Of a stretch of 48,476 nt of DNA, positions 39,143 through 47,157 are shown one piece after another. The notes below the pieces were generated by a model. The model did not search any database. It was not told the DNA's origin and was given only the letters and a program-made list of their open reading frames with translations. Source of the DNA: Bacillota bacterium (GTDB lineage: Bacteria; Bacillota; Clostridia; Christensenellales; SZUA-584); contig JAEZHF010000058.1 of NCBI GenBank assembly GCA_023416745.1, forward strand, positions 1 through 48,476, in the 5' to 3' direction. Positions within the stretch are counted from its first letter, which is position 1. Every line of letters starts with the position of its first letter. A program made the translations under genes and the position numbers.

Positions 39143-40048
39143 TTATTCCGCGACGATCTTGCGCGAACCTGTGATGTGGAAAAACTCATTGATGACCCAG
39201 CGTGTGCGTTCATAGCAGGCCTTTTGCGCTTTCTTGACGTCGCCGGTCTCCTTCATCGCCACTTCATACGGTTGGCGGATCTCGGTGCCCACGTTGATCT
39301 TCGGGATGCCGTTTTGCACCGCAGCCAGTATATCGGCCTGCTTGATGCCCGAGCCGCCGTGCAGCACCAGCGGAAGGCCGGTGGCTTCACGAAGCTTGAT
39401 CAGATGCTCTATATTGAGCCGCGCCTCCGGTTTCTTCTGATCCTTCAGCGCGCCGGAAATAGCGCCGTGAATGTTGCCCACCGCGACGGACAGCCAGTCG
39501 CAGCCTGATTCGGCAGCAAACCGCTTGGCTTCGTCGATACGCGTGAAGCCTTCGCCGGATGCAAAAATCTCTTCATACGGCTTCATCGGGCCGGATTCGT
39601 GACCCAGCACCGCGCCCAGCTCCGCCTCGCAGACGATACCCGCGGCGTGCGCCAGCTCCGCTACCTTTGCTGTCGCCTCAATGTTTCCATTAAGATCCAG
39701 CCGTGACGCATCCACCATCACCGACTGGTAACCAAGTTCGATCGCTTCCTTGATGATGGAGACATAGTCCACCTCAAGATGATCCTCGTCGATCACCGGC
39801 ACATGATCAAGATGCAGCCGTACATGTATCGGGTCATTGAATTTCATGAATTCATCCCGCACGGCTTTGAGGCTTTTGGCCTCAAACTTCTCCCACTCCA
39901 GACGGGCCACCTGCACGAGTGCGAACGAGTCCTCATCCGCTACCGCCTGAATGATGGCCTCAGCCATCGGCAGGTAGGGCACGTTGAATGCCGGCACCAC
40001 GATGCCCGCTTCCAGCGCTTTCGCAACAACTTCACCTGTTTTTATCAT
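39143..40048 (-). CDS. Class II fructose-bisphosphate/tagatose-bisphosphate aldolase family protein
   Basis: 301-residue zinc aldolase closer to the family standard than the one at 1772. AFNVPYLPMAEAII; LHLDHVPVI (catalytic Asp and zinc His, around 85); EAELGAVLGHE; AVGNIHGAI (zinc His); LVLHGGSGI (zinc His); KINVGTEIRQPY (phosphate binding). It should cleave a ketose phosphate to dihydroxyacetone phosphate plus an aldehyde. The start at 40048 follows GGAGGATATTCA; an ATG ten codons earlier is rejected. It is the first gene of the kinase/UroD operon, with a good promoter at 40094-40122. Confidence 0.93.
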   Translation of the reverse strand: MIKTGEVVAKALEAGIVVPAFNVPYLPMAEAIIQAVADEDSFALVQVARLEWEKFEAKSLKAVRDEFMKFNDPIHVRLHLDHVPVIDEDHLEVDYVSIIKEAIELGYQSVMVDASRLDLNGNIEATAKVAELAHAAGIVCEAELGAVLGHESGPMKPYEEIFASGEGFTRIDEAKRFAAESGCDWLSVAVGNIHGAISGALKDQKKPEARLNIEHLIKLREATGLPLVLHGGSGIKQADILAAVQNGIPKINVGTEIRQPYEVAMKETGDVKKAQKACYERTRWVINEFFHITGSRKIVAE

Positions 40049-40093
40049 TGAATATCCTCCACGAATATTATTAAACATACTTCATGCATGTCC

Positions 40094-40122
40094 ATTATAT
40101 ACGAATGGTATTTAAAAAACAA
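40094..40122 (-). promoter_or_regulatory. Promoter of the aldolase-kinase-UroD operon
   Basis: On the minus strand a perfect TATAAT (40094-40099), a 17-bp spacer and a weak TTGTTT -35 (40117-40122), 45 bp before the ATG at 40048. Confidence 0.6.
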
Positions 40123-40192
40123 CGCTTGTTCACAAATGTCATGTCATTTATCATCGTTTTTGTTAAGCTGAAAGCGGCTTCGGGAAGAAAGA

Positions 40193-40218
40193 ACCCTGAC
40201 GGTTAAGGCCGCCAGGGT
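40193..40218 (-). terminator. Probable terminator of the ABC transporter operon
   Basis: On the minus strand ACCCTGGCGG pairs with CCGTCAGGGT (one G-U pair, 6-base loop) and is followed by TCTTTCTT. It lies 25 bases after the last permease stop. Confidence 0.6.
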
Positions 40219-40242
40219 CCCGTAGTCTTTTTAATTCATCCG

Positions 40243-41232
40243 TTACATTCTGCCCAGTTCCTTGAGTCTGCGGATGGTCAGGTAACCGTCGATGGACACC
40301 ACCGCCATCAGCACACACCCGATCAGTATCAGCTGTAAGGACGGGTCCACGTTAAACAGGTTGAACGCATTCTGCAGCAGCGCGAGGAACACTGTTCCGA
40401 ACAGCGCGCCCAGTATCGTTCCCTGTCCGCCGTTCATACTGCCGCCGCCGATCACGCACGCGATGATGACGTTCATGTGCGAGGTTTGTCCGGTGTAGCG
40501 GTTGGCCGCGTCCGACTTGGCTGTGATCAGTATGCCCGCGAGCGCCGCCAAAACGCCGGAAAGCACGAACGCGCTGACTCTGATCTTTCTCTTTTTGATA
40601 CCCATCAGTTTGGCTGCCGGTTCGTTGCCGCCGATGAAGTACAGACGACGCCCCGTGGGCCTCTTGGAAATGTAGAGCGTCATCACCACAACCAATATGA
40701 TAAGAATCCAGAACATCCAGTAGATGCCGAGCAAACCGCCGCGCCCAAACTGCACAAAATCTGCCGGGAAGCCGGAGAAGCCGCCTTTGCCGCGGCCGAC
40801 CAGCAGCAGCTCGGAAGTGCCCCTGAACACGAACTGTGTGCCGATCGTGGTAATCAGCGCGTTGATGCCGCCAATCTCCACAAGAAAGCCGTTAATCAGA
40901 CCAACGAGTGCACCCACCGCAAGGCCGATCAATATGGCCAGTATCCCCGGCACGCCGGCTGTCAGGCTCATCGCCGTGACCAGACCGCTCAGACACATCA
41001 CGCTGCCCACCGACAGGTCGAATACGCCCGTGATCAGCAGCACCATCATGCCCAGTGCCACAATACCTTCTGGCGATATCGAGTTCATCAGCGCTTCCAG
41101 GTTCAGCTTGTCAAAGAATATTCTTGTCTGGGTAATCGCAAGGAAGATGATCATCACGATGCACATCATCAGTGCGACACTGCCGTTCATTTTTATCAGT
41201 TTTTTAAATGTCGTCTTCACATTATTCATCAT
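40243..41232 (-). CDS. Sugar ABC transporter permease (RbsC/BPD_transp_2 family)
   Basis: 329-residue inner-membrane permease with about eight to ten hydrophobic segments. GIVALGMMVLLITGVFDLSV includes the DLSVGS motif characteristic of ribose/galactose/xylose importers; IGGGSMNGGQGTILG near the C terminus is the loop that contacts the ATPase. It is last gene of the importer, 26 bp after the other permease. With that one it would form a heterodimeric channel for a monosaccharide or polyol. Start ATG-ATG is ambiguous by one codon; AGAGG lies upstream. Confidence 0.93.
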   Translation of the reverse strand: MMNNVKTTFKKLIKMNGSVALMMCIVMIIFLAITQTRIFFDKLNLEALMNSISPEGIVALGMMVLLITGVFDLSVGSVMCLSGLVTAMSLTAGVPGILAILIGLAVGALVGLINGFLVEIGGINALITTIGTQFVFRGTSELLLVGRGKGGFSGFPADFVQFGRGGLLGIYWMFWILIILVVVMTLYISKRPTGRRLYFIGGNEPAAKLMGIKKRKIRVSAFVLSGVLAALAGILITAKSDAANRYTGQTSHMNVIIACVIGGGSMNGGQGTILGALFGTVFLALLQNAFNLFNVDPSLQLILIGCVLMAVVSIDGYLTIRRLKELGRM

Positions 41233-41258
41233 GCACCTCTTTCTCTGCCGGCAGCCCG

Positions 41259-42239
41259 TCAGGATTTCGCCATTTTGTTCACGCGCGTGTCAAGGTACAC
41301 CGCAATGATCAAAATGATACCGACGATGATCTGCTGCAGCAGCGGCTCAATGTTATGCAGAACCATACCTTTTGAAATCATCTGAAGGAACAGCAGCGCC
41401 ACCGTTGCCCGCAGCACACTGCCCTTGCCGCCGAACAGGCTCGCTCCGCCCAGCACCGCAGCGGTCAGCATCTGGAACTCGTAGCCGATACCGATTGTGG
41501 GCTCTGCGTAATGGATACGCGAACCGATCAGTATGCCGCCGATAGCCGCCGTAAAGGCGGAAGAAATGAACGTAATGATCTTGATCTTGCCCGACTTGAT
41601 GCCGTAAATACGCGCCGTGTCGAGGTTCTCGCCCACGTAGTACATCTTTCTGAATATCGACGTACGGTGCAGCATGAACTCGAGCACCACAACGAGAACG
41701 ATCATCACGACGATGAGCAGGAACATTTCTGTACCGCCACCGAATTTTATAGAGTATTTAGACAGATCGTTATACGCTTCCGGATAATAATAACCGTAAA
41801 GGTTGGAGCACAGCAGATTGGCAAGGCCCTTCAAGGCTGTCATCATGCCCAGCGTCACCATCATAGACGGTACCCTGAAACGCACCACCAAAACGCCGTT
41901 CACCAGGCCGATGAGTGCGGCGGCCAGCAGAGCAATGGGCAGTCCCGCATAAAACGGAAGCCCCCAGCTGCACAGCATCCCCAGGAACATGCCGGAAAAC
42001 GCATACATGGAGCCAACCGACAAATCGATTTCGCCCATGATCATCAGGTACGTAAAACCGATGACTCCGAAGAACATGAACGAGGTATCAAACAACAGGT
42101 CGTGTATGTTCTGATAGACTAAGAACTTGTCGCTCGAGACCGTCAGTCCGATGCCAAGGAGCAGCGTCAGAATAATGATGGTCAGGCTCGACCAGTTGAA
42201 TTTCTTTCTGTTGTCAAGGGTTGTTATTCTTTGTTCCAT
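41259..42239 (-). CDS. Sugar ABC transporter permease (RbsC family)
   Basis: 326-residue paralogue of the next permease with the same architecture. MIMGEIDLSVGSMYAFSGMF is the family motif in transmembrane 2-3 and LGGASLFGGKGSVLRA is the ATPase-contact loop. The protein is hydrophobic throughout apart from a short N-terminal cytoplasmic stretch. It starts 15 bp after the ATPase gene with GGGGGAT as ribosome site. Two different permease genes instead of one RbsC is the arrangement seen in autoinducer-2, rhamnose and several polyol importers, so ribose itself is not implied. Confidence 0.93.
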   Translation of the reverse strand: MEQRITTLDNRKKFNWSSLTIIILTLLLGIGLTVSSDKFLVYQNIHDLLFDTSFMFFGVIGFTYLMIMGEIDLSVGSMYAFSGMFLGMLCSWGLPFYAGLPIALLAAALIGLVNGVLVVRFRVPSMMVTLGMMTALKGLANLLCSNLYGYYYPEAYNDLSKYSIKFGGGTEMFLLIVVMIVLVVVLEFMLHRTSIFRKMYYVGENLDTARIYGIKSGKIKIITFISSAFTAAIGGILIGSRIHYAEPTIGIGYEFQMLTAAVLGGASLFGGKGSVLRATVALLFLQMISKGMVLHNIEPLLQQIIVGIILIIAVYLDTRVNKMAKS

Positions 42240-42254
42240 TTTCTTATCCCCCTT

Positions 42255-43769
42255 TTACATTCCGCCGGCTGCAATCGTCATGATGGACTCTTCGGAGATC
42301 TCTTCCTTGCTGATCTCGCCGACGATGCGCTTGTTTTTCATCACGATGATCCGGTCGCACAGGCTCATCAGCTCAGGCAGCTCGGAGCTGAACACGATAA
42401 GCCCCACGCCCTTCTCCACTTCGTTCAGCAAAAACCTGTGTATCTCCGCCTTCGCGCCCACGTCGATGCCCCGGGTGGGTTCGTTGATGATCAGCAACTC
42501 CGGCTCTTTGCCGAGGCAGATGGACATCAGCACTTTTTGCTGGTTGCCGCCCGACAGGTTGCGCGGTTTCTGGTATACCGACGGAATAACAACGTTGAAC
42601 GCATCGATATACTTGCAGGTATGGTCGATCAGCTTTCTGTTGTCGATGATCGCTCCCTTGGAGAAATCCTTCAGAACCGGCATCGACATGTTGTTCAGCG
42701 TTGACGAATCCAGCAGCAGCCCGGCGTGCTTTCTGTTGTTGTTGATGTACATGATCTTCTTGTCGACCATCGTGGTGGTGTTCACCTTGCTGATCTTTTC
42801 GCCTTTGAAGTACACCTCGCCGCTTTCCATCGCCTCAAGCCCGAATATCATGCGGGAAACCGAGTTGGTTCCTGAGCCTTCAAGGCCGAAGAAGCCCAGC
42901 ACCTCGCCCTTTTTAAGCTGGAAGTCGATGTCGTACACCGCATTCTTTTTGTTCATGTCCTTCACTTCAAATACCGCGGCGTCCTCAACCTTGCCGGTAT
43001 AGGTCTTGCGCTTATACAGGCTGCTGGTCAGCTCGCGGCCCACCATGCGGCTGATGAGGTCGATCTCCTTGAGATTCTCATCGTTGGTGAAGGTGGTGAT
43101 ATACTCGCCGTCTCTCATAACCGTGATGCGGTCGGATATCTGCATGATCTCCGCAATACGGTGCGAGATGTATATGATCGTAATGCCCCGTGAGCGCAGC
43201 GCATCGATGATCTTCATCAGGTTGGCTGTCTCTTCCTTGTTCAGGCCGGATGTCGGCTCATCGAGCAGCACCAGTTTGGAACCGGCACTGATGGCACGCA
43301 GTATTTCCGTCATCTGCTGCTGCGCCACTGTCAGCGAATCCATGCGCTGCGACGGCACCAGGTCCATGCCGAACAGGTCAATCTTCTCCTGAGCTTCCTT
43401 GATCAGCCGCTTTTTGTCGATCGCGCCGGACTTGGTCAGGAACTCAAGCGTCGGGAAAATGTTCTCCGCAACAGTCATGTTATCAAATATCGCCAGCTCC
43501 TGATGCACCATTGCGATGCCCATGGCTTTGGCCACCATCGGCGAATAATTCTTGATCGTTTCTCCGTCCAGCGTGATGGTTCCGGAATCCGGCGCTTCCT
43601 CACCGCTGATGATCTTGATCAGCGTCGATTTTCCGGCGCCGTTTTCACCCAGCAGCGTATGAACCTCGCCTTTTGCAATGGAAAACGTCACGTTCTTCAA
43701 GGCTTGAACCACGCCGTACGACTTGGAAATGTTATCTATAACAAGAAACTTCTCTTTTCCGCTGTCCAT
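42255..43769 (-). CDS. Sugar ABC transporter ATP-binding protein (RbsA/MglA-type, two domains)
   Basis: 504-residue tandem ATPase. Domain 1 (to about 245): GENGAGKSTLIKII (Walker A), VAQQQMTEILRA (signature), VLLDEPTSGL (Walker B). Domain 2: Walker A degenerate (GLEGSGTNSVSR), as in RbsA, with LSGGNQQKVLMSI and INEPTRGIDVGAKAEI intact. It powers the two permeases. Ribosome site AAGGAG. It is separated from the binding-protein gene by 176 bp holding a stable hairpin, and from the permease by 15 bp. Confidence 0.95.
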   Translation of the reverse strand: MDSGKEKFLVIDNISKSYGVVQALKNVTFSIAKGEVHTLLGENGAGKSTLIKIISGEEAPDSGTITLDGETIKNYSPMVAKAMGIAMVHQELAIFDNMTVAENIFPTLEFLTKSGAIDKKRLIKEAQEKIDLFGMDLVPSQRMDSLTVAQQQMTEILRAISAGSKLVLLDEPTSGLNKEETANLMKIIDALRSRGITIIYISHRIAEIMQISDRITVMRDGEYITTFTNDENLKEIDLISRMVGRELTSSLYKRKTYTGKVEDAAVFEVKDMNKKNAVYDIDFQLKKGEVLGFFGLEGSGTNSVSRMIFGLEAMESGEVYFKGEKISKVNTTTMVDKKIMYINNNRKHAGLLLDSSTLNNMSMPVLKDFSKGAIIDNRKLIDHTCKYIDAFNVVIPSVYQKPRNLSGGNQQKVLMSICLGKEPELLIINEPTRGIDVGAKAEIHRFLLNEVEKGVGLIVFSSELPELMSLCDRIIVMKNKRIVGEISKEEISEESIMTIAAGGM

Positions 43770-43894
43770 TCCTTTTCTCCTTTATATATACTAAATGGTT
43801 GAAAACCACAAATTCACATAGTCATAAACATAACAAAAAATCATTATAAATGATGCATAATAACTTTCCAAATAATATCGTTATAATATCTTTG

Positions 43895-43926
43895 CAAGGG
43901 CTTGGGATGTTTCACCCAAGCCCTTG
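43895..43926 (-). promoter_or_regulatory. Stable intercistronic hairpin after the binding-protein gene
   Basis: A perfect 12-bp stem, CAAGGGCTTGGG with CCCAAGCCCTTG and an 8-base loop, 20 bases after the binding-protein stop. No U-tract follows on the minus strand, so it more likely blocks 3' exonucleases than terminates transcription. It would keep the binding-protein mRNA more abundant than the downstream genes. Confidence 0.65.
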
Positions 43927-43945
43927 TGCAAAGTTTCGTATCTGA

Positions 43946-45043
43946 TTATCTGTTGTACAGGCTTGTCTCGTTCGCCGGTAACTTGTCAGCCAGGAAGTAG
44001 TCGACGTTGGTCTTGTCGATAACAACAGCCGTGATGATCATGTTGTCGGGAACCGGGTTCACGCCGGCTGCTTTGTTGTCCGAAGAAACCGGAATGTTCG
44101 CCAGACCGCCGTTGTTCCAGTCTTCCATAACGAGCATCGCCATGAATTCCTGAGAAGCCGTCTTGTTGATCAGCGTCGCATCGATGTAACCCTTCTGGAT
44201 GAACTCCAGCGTAGCGGGCTCTCTGTCGTGAACGACGACTTTGTATTTGCCAGCTTCGATGTTCAGCTCGCTCATCGCGTTCGCAATACCGGAACCGGAC
44301 GAGGAGTCGATACCCAGAATAGCCGTCATTTCCGGATAGCTGTTGATCAGGGACTTCGCAGCAACGATCGCGTCATTGGTGGTCGCCTTGTCGTCAGCTT
44401 CGCCGCAGATGGTCCAGCCAGGAGCATTGTTAGCCAGCCAATCCTTGATGCCAGCCAGTTTCGCATCGGTGTTGGAAGCACCCCAGTTGCCCTGGATGCC
44501 CACAACGCCCGAGTCGCCGGCTCTCTTGATGAGCTCAGCAGCCGTGTCAGCGCCGCACTGGAAGTTGTCAAGACCAATGAAGGTCAGAGCGCCAGGAACG
44601 GTCGTGCCGCGGCCTTCGGTCGGCTTCGCTTCGGTGCAAACGATCGGGATGCCAGCTTGCTGAGCTTTCAGGGAAGCGTCCACAGAAGCGGAGTCGTAAC
44701 CACGGATGATGATGCCCGCGGGTTTTTTGGCCAGCGTCTGCTCAAGAGCCTGAGCCTGAGCCGCCGTATCCCAGCCGTCAGGACCCACAGCCGTGATCTT
44801 CACATTAAAATAGATTGCTGCATAGCGCAGACCAACGTGAGAATCCTTGAAGTACGGATGAGCATTATGTGACGAAGCCAGATAGTACTCTCTGTTGGGA
44901 TCCAGGTTCTGATAAACGCCCTTAACAGCACTGCTGTCATCGGAAGCGTTCTGATCTGCAGCAGGCTTGCCGCAGGCGACAAGCGTAATGGCCACTAATA
45001 CAAGCAGAAGAGCCACCACAGCAAAGCGCAATACCGTTTTCAT
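43946..45043 (-). CDS. Sugar-binding lipoprotein of ABC transporter (periplasmic binding protein type 1)
   Basis: 365-residue extracellular substrate-binding lipoprotein. The signal peptide ends at LVAC with lipidated Cys24, followed by a low-complexity linker. The mature part matches the RbsB/XylF fold: YYLASSHNAHPYF (first strand and ligand loop), QTLAKKPAGIIIRGYDSASV, GIPIVCTEAKP, TFIGLDNFQCGADTA, GIDSSSGSGIANA and TLINKTASQEFMA. First gene of the importer with a strong AAGGAGG site. The ligand cannot be predicted; nearby kinases and dehydrogenases point to a polyol or rare sugar. Confidence 0.94.
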   Translation of the reverse strand: MKTVLRFAVVALLLVLVAITLVACGKPAADQNASDDSSAVKGVYQNLDPNREYYLASSHNAHPYFKDSHVGLRYAAIYFNVKITAVGPDGWDTAAQAQALEQTLAKKPAGIIIRGYDSASVDASLKAQQAGIPIVCTEAKPTEGRGTTVPGALTFIGLDNFQCGADTAAELIKRAGDSGVVGIQGNWGASNTDAKLAGIKDWLANNAPGWTICGEADDKATTNDAIVAAKSLINSYPEMTAILGIDSSSGSGIANAMSELNIEAGKYKVVVHDREPATLEFIQKGYIDATLINKTASQEFMAMLVMEDWNNGGLANIPVSSDNKAAGVNPVPDNMIITAVVIDKTNVDYFLADKLPANETSLYNR

Positions 45044-45150
45044 TTGTCTTCCTCCTTAAAAATAATTATTGTTTACTTGACATGCACTGCACATGCCAAC
45101 ATCTTAAATTCCTAATTAATTGCTTTTTAACCACTCTGTTTTCTGTAACT

Positions 45151-45182
45151 ATTATATGTATAAGCCTCATAGGGCTAATCCA
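45151..45182 (-). promoter_or_regulatory. Candidate promoter of the ABC transporter operon
   Basis: On the minus strand TATACATATAAT preceded by TTGGAT at 15-21 bp. The -10 is good, but the spacing to this -35 fits neither hexamer ideally. It lies about 110 bp before the ATG at 45043. Confidence 0.35.
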
Positions 45183-45208
45183 ACTTTTTTTTATTTTTGC
45201 CAGCAGGC

Positions 45209-46099
45209 TCACCCCAAGCCCGAAAGGGCATCCGCCGGGATTTTCTGAACGGTGATCACAGCCAGATAATTTTGGTCGCTCTCTACAACGCTCATCGAAA
45301 TGATGTATCCCTGATTCTTGATATAAACTGTGTCCGCATCTTCAAACATGATGCTGTCCGCGTAGTTAGCTTCCAGCTGTTTCTGTATTTGAGTCAGTTC
45401 GCCCTTGGCTCCGTTATAACGATATGCCATGGAAAAAATGGGGTGTCCGGCATAAGAATAGCTGGACAGTTCATCGTCGTTATACGTGATGTACCCACCC
45501 AGCTTTTCACCGGATAAAATACCGGCGAACTCAGGAACACCGTCCACTGCCTGCTGCGGAAACTCTTCGATCAGCTTTTCTTTGATCTTTGCGGCTTTCT
45601 CCCTGTCGATCGTCACCTTGACGTCGTAAGCGTTGAACATATCGGCTTCGTAATTTGTAATGTCGTATTTTTCGCCGTTCTTTTCACCCACAATGTTCAT
45701 TCTCATTGTTTCGCCGGCTTCATTATCCACCGAACCGGGTATCTGTCCGAGGTAATATTCCTTTGCGTCCTGTACGCTGGCGGAAGAGGCGTAAGAACAT
45801 GTAATGTAGGCTGTATCCTGAGAATACACAAAGGATGAGTTGATATCAATAGTTTTCTTAGTGGGTTTGATTCGATTAAATGCCATGTCTTCAATCCATG
45901 TGCTGTCGTTGAAGTCCAGCGACAGCATAATCTGCCAGTCAGGCCTGCCAGCCAGCCGGGGATACAACAGAAAAACGCTGACGCACGCGATGGCAATGAC
46001 CAGCACTGCCAAAATTGCGGTGAGGATGTGCTTTTCTTTCTTGCTGATTGGCTTTGCTTGCCTGTTCTTCGCAGTCGAACCCTTATTCACACCCGACAT
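45209..46099 (-). CDS. Membrane-anchored protein of unknown function
   Basis: 296-residue protein I do not recognise. A basic cytoplasmic N terminus (about 24 residues, many Lys/Arg) is followed by one transmembrane helix at about 25-47 (ILTAILAVLVIAIACVSVF). The rest is a soluble extracytoplasmic domain rich in Asp, Tyr and Ser with mixed beta character, e.g. GGYITYNDDELSSYSYAG and IKNQGYIISMSVVESDQ. No cysteines suggesting disulfides and no catalytic motif are seen. It lies between the DeoR/kinase genes and the ABC importer on the same strand but has two promoter candidates of its own. GAGGA precedes the ATG. It could be an envelope sensor or accessory protein; no function is claimed. Confidence 0.75.
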   Translation of the reverse strand: MSGVNKGSTAKNRQAKPISKKEKHILTAILAVLVIAIACVSVFLLYPRLAGRPDWQIMLSLDFNDSTWIEDMAFNRIKPTKKTIDINSSFVYSQDTAYITCSYASSASVQDAKEYYLGQIPGSVDNEAGETMRMNIVGEKNGEKYDITNYEADMFNAYDVKVTIDREKAAKIKEKLIEEFPQQAVDGVPEFAGILSGEKLGGYITYNDDELSSYSYAGHPIFSMAYRYNGAKGELTQIQKQLEANYADSIMFEDADTVYIKNQGYIISMSVVESDQNYLAVITVQKIPADALSGLG

Positions 46100-46127
46100 C
46101 TCTTATCCTCTGTTCATTTATGCCTGA

Positions 46128-46156
46128 ATTATAATATATTTAAATTAAAATGTAAA
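46128..46156 (-). promoter_or_regulatory. Proximal promoter of the 45209-46099 gene
   Basis: On the minus strand TTTACA (46151-46156), 17-bp spacer, TATAAT (46128-46133), 29 bp before the ATG. Confidence 0.6.
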
Positions 46157-46278
46157 ACAAACATCATTACAATTATGTTAATTCCATCGCATTTTGCATA
46201 CCTACAGCTAAAGCAATACCTTAATACCTGTACGTTGTGCAATAGTATTTTAAACCCAGTATTACTAGCCCTGATGAT

Positions 46279-46306
46279 ATTATAAATGATACGCTCAAAA
46301 ATACAA
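46279..46306 (-). promoter_or_regulatory. Distal promoter upstream of the 45209-46099 gene
   Basis: On the minus strand TTGTAT (46301-46306), 16-bp spacer, TATAAT (46279-46284). It would give a leader of about 170 nt; I see no small ORF in it. Confidence 0.5.
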
Positions 46307-46307
46307 C

Positions 46308-46353
46308 ATAAAATATTATTTTATTTTAAATATCATGAAATAAATTTTATTTT
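46308..46353. promoter_or_regulatory. Two AT-rich palindromes resembling those at the rpiR control region
   Basis: ATAAAAT-ATT-ATTTTAT (46308-46324) and AAATAAA-T-TTTATTT (46338-46352), both perfect, with centres 29 bp apart. They lie directly upstream of the -35 at 46301-46306. The pair resembles 29834-29878 in arm sequence (xxAAAAT-N3-ATTTTxx) and spacing, so the same regulator might bind both, but AT-rich palindromes can arise by chance. Confidence 0.4.
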
Positions 46354-46365
46354 GCGCGTTTGCAC

Positions 46366-47157
46366 TCACCCGCGGGCAATTTCCACATTAACACCCATGC
46401 GAATGAGCTCGGTGTGAATGTCATCCGGCAGCCCGTCGTCCGTGATCACCAGGTCTGTTTGCGAGAAGTCGGCGAATTTGACAAACGAAGCTTTGCCGAA
46501 TTTAGAGCTGTCCGCCAGCAGTATCACCTCGTCCGCCGCGGCCACCAGCCCCTGCTTCACCTGTGCCTGCTCGATGTTGGGTGTGGTGATGCCCCGCGTT
46601 AAATGCACGCCGTTGGCCGCCATGAAGCTGCGGTCCACATTCAGTCCCTTGATGGATTCGAGCGCCAGCGCCCCCACTGTGCTGTGGAAGTTGCGCCGCA
46701 CCATACCGCCCGTCAGTATCGTGTCGATCTCCGAGAACTTTTCCAGATACGCCGCAATCTGCAGGTCGTTGGTGACCACCTTGATATCCTTGTTAGAGGC
46801 AATCAACTTGGTGAATTCAAACATGGTGGTGCCGGTGTCGATGGCGATGATGTCGCCGTCCTGCACGTACTTGGCTGCGGCCCGGCAGATGGCGGCCTTC
46901 TTGTCGATATTCTCGACTTCCTTCTGGTAGGAGTTCAGCTCGAAGCTGGCCTTGCGGTTGCTGATCGCTCCGCCGTGCGTGCGCTTTAACAGCCCGGCGA
47001 ACTCCAGCTCACGAAGGTCGTTGCGAATGGTGGCGGGCGACACAGAAAACCGCTCGCACAGATCCGCCACCGTCGTTTTCACTTCCTTGTTGATCAGATC
47101 AACGATCAGATGCTTTCGCTCCTCGGCGAATATGTTCTCATCCGTATTCTTGTTCAA
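46366..47157 (-). CDS. DeoR-family transcriptional regulator
   Basis: 263-residue sugar-metabolism regulator. The N-terminal winged helix (about 12-65) contains TVADLCERFSVSPATIRNDL and LLKRTHGGAI, the DeoR signature. The C-terminal effector domain (about 85-245) has DGDIIAIDTGTTMFEF, TILTGGMVRRN and AANGVHLTRGITTP, resembling a sugar-phosphate isomerase fold and binding a phosphorylated sugar. The start is a TTG overlapping the stop of the kinase (TTGA), with GGAAGG upstream and no alternative ATG for many codons. Coupling to the kinase suggests its effector is that kinase's product and that it controls this operon, possibly also the adjacent importer. Confidence 0.92.
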   Translation of the reverse strand: MNKNTDENIFAEERKHLIVDLINKEVKTTVADLCERFSVSPATIRNDLRELEFAGLLKRTHGGAISNRKASFELNSYQKEVENIDKKAAICRAAAKYVQDGDIIAIDTGTTMFEFTKLIASNKDIKVVTNDLQIAAYLEKFSEIDTILTGGMVRRNFHSTVGALALESIKGLNVDRSFMAANGVHLTRGITTPNIEQAQVKQGLVAAADEVILLADSSKFGKASFVKFADFSQTDLVITDDGLPDDIHTELIRMGVNVEIARG

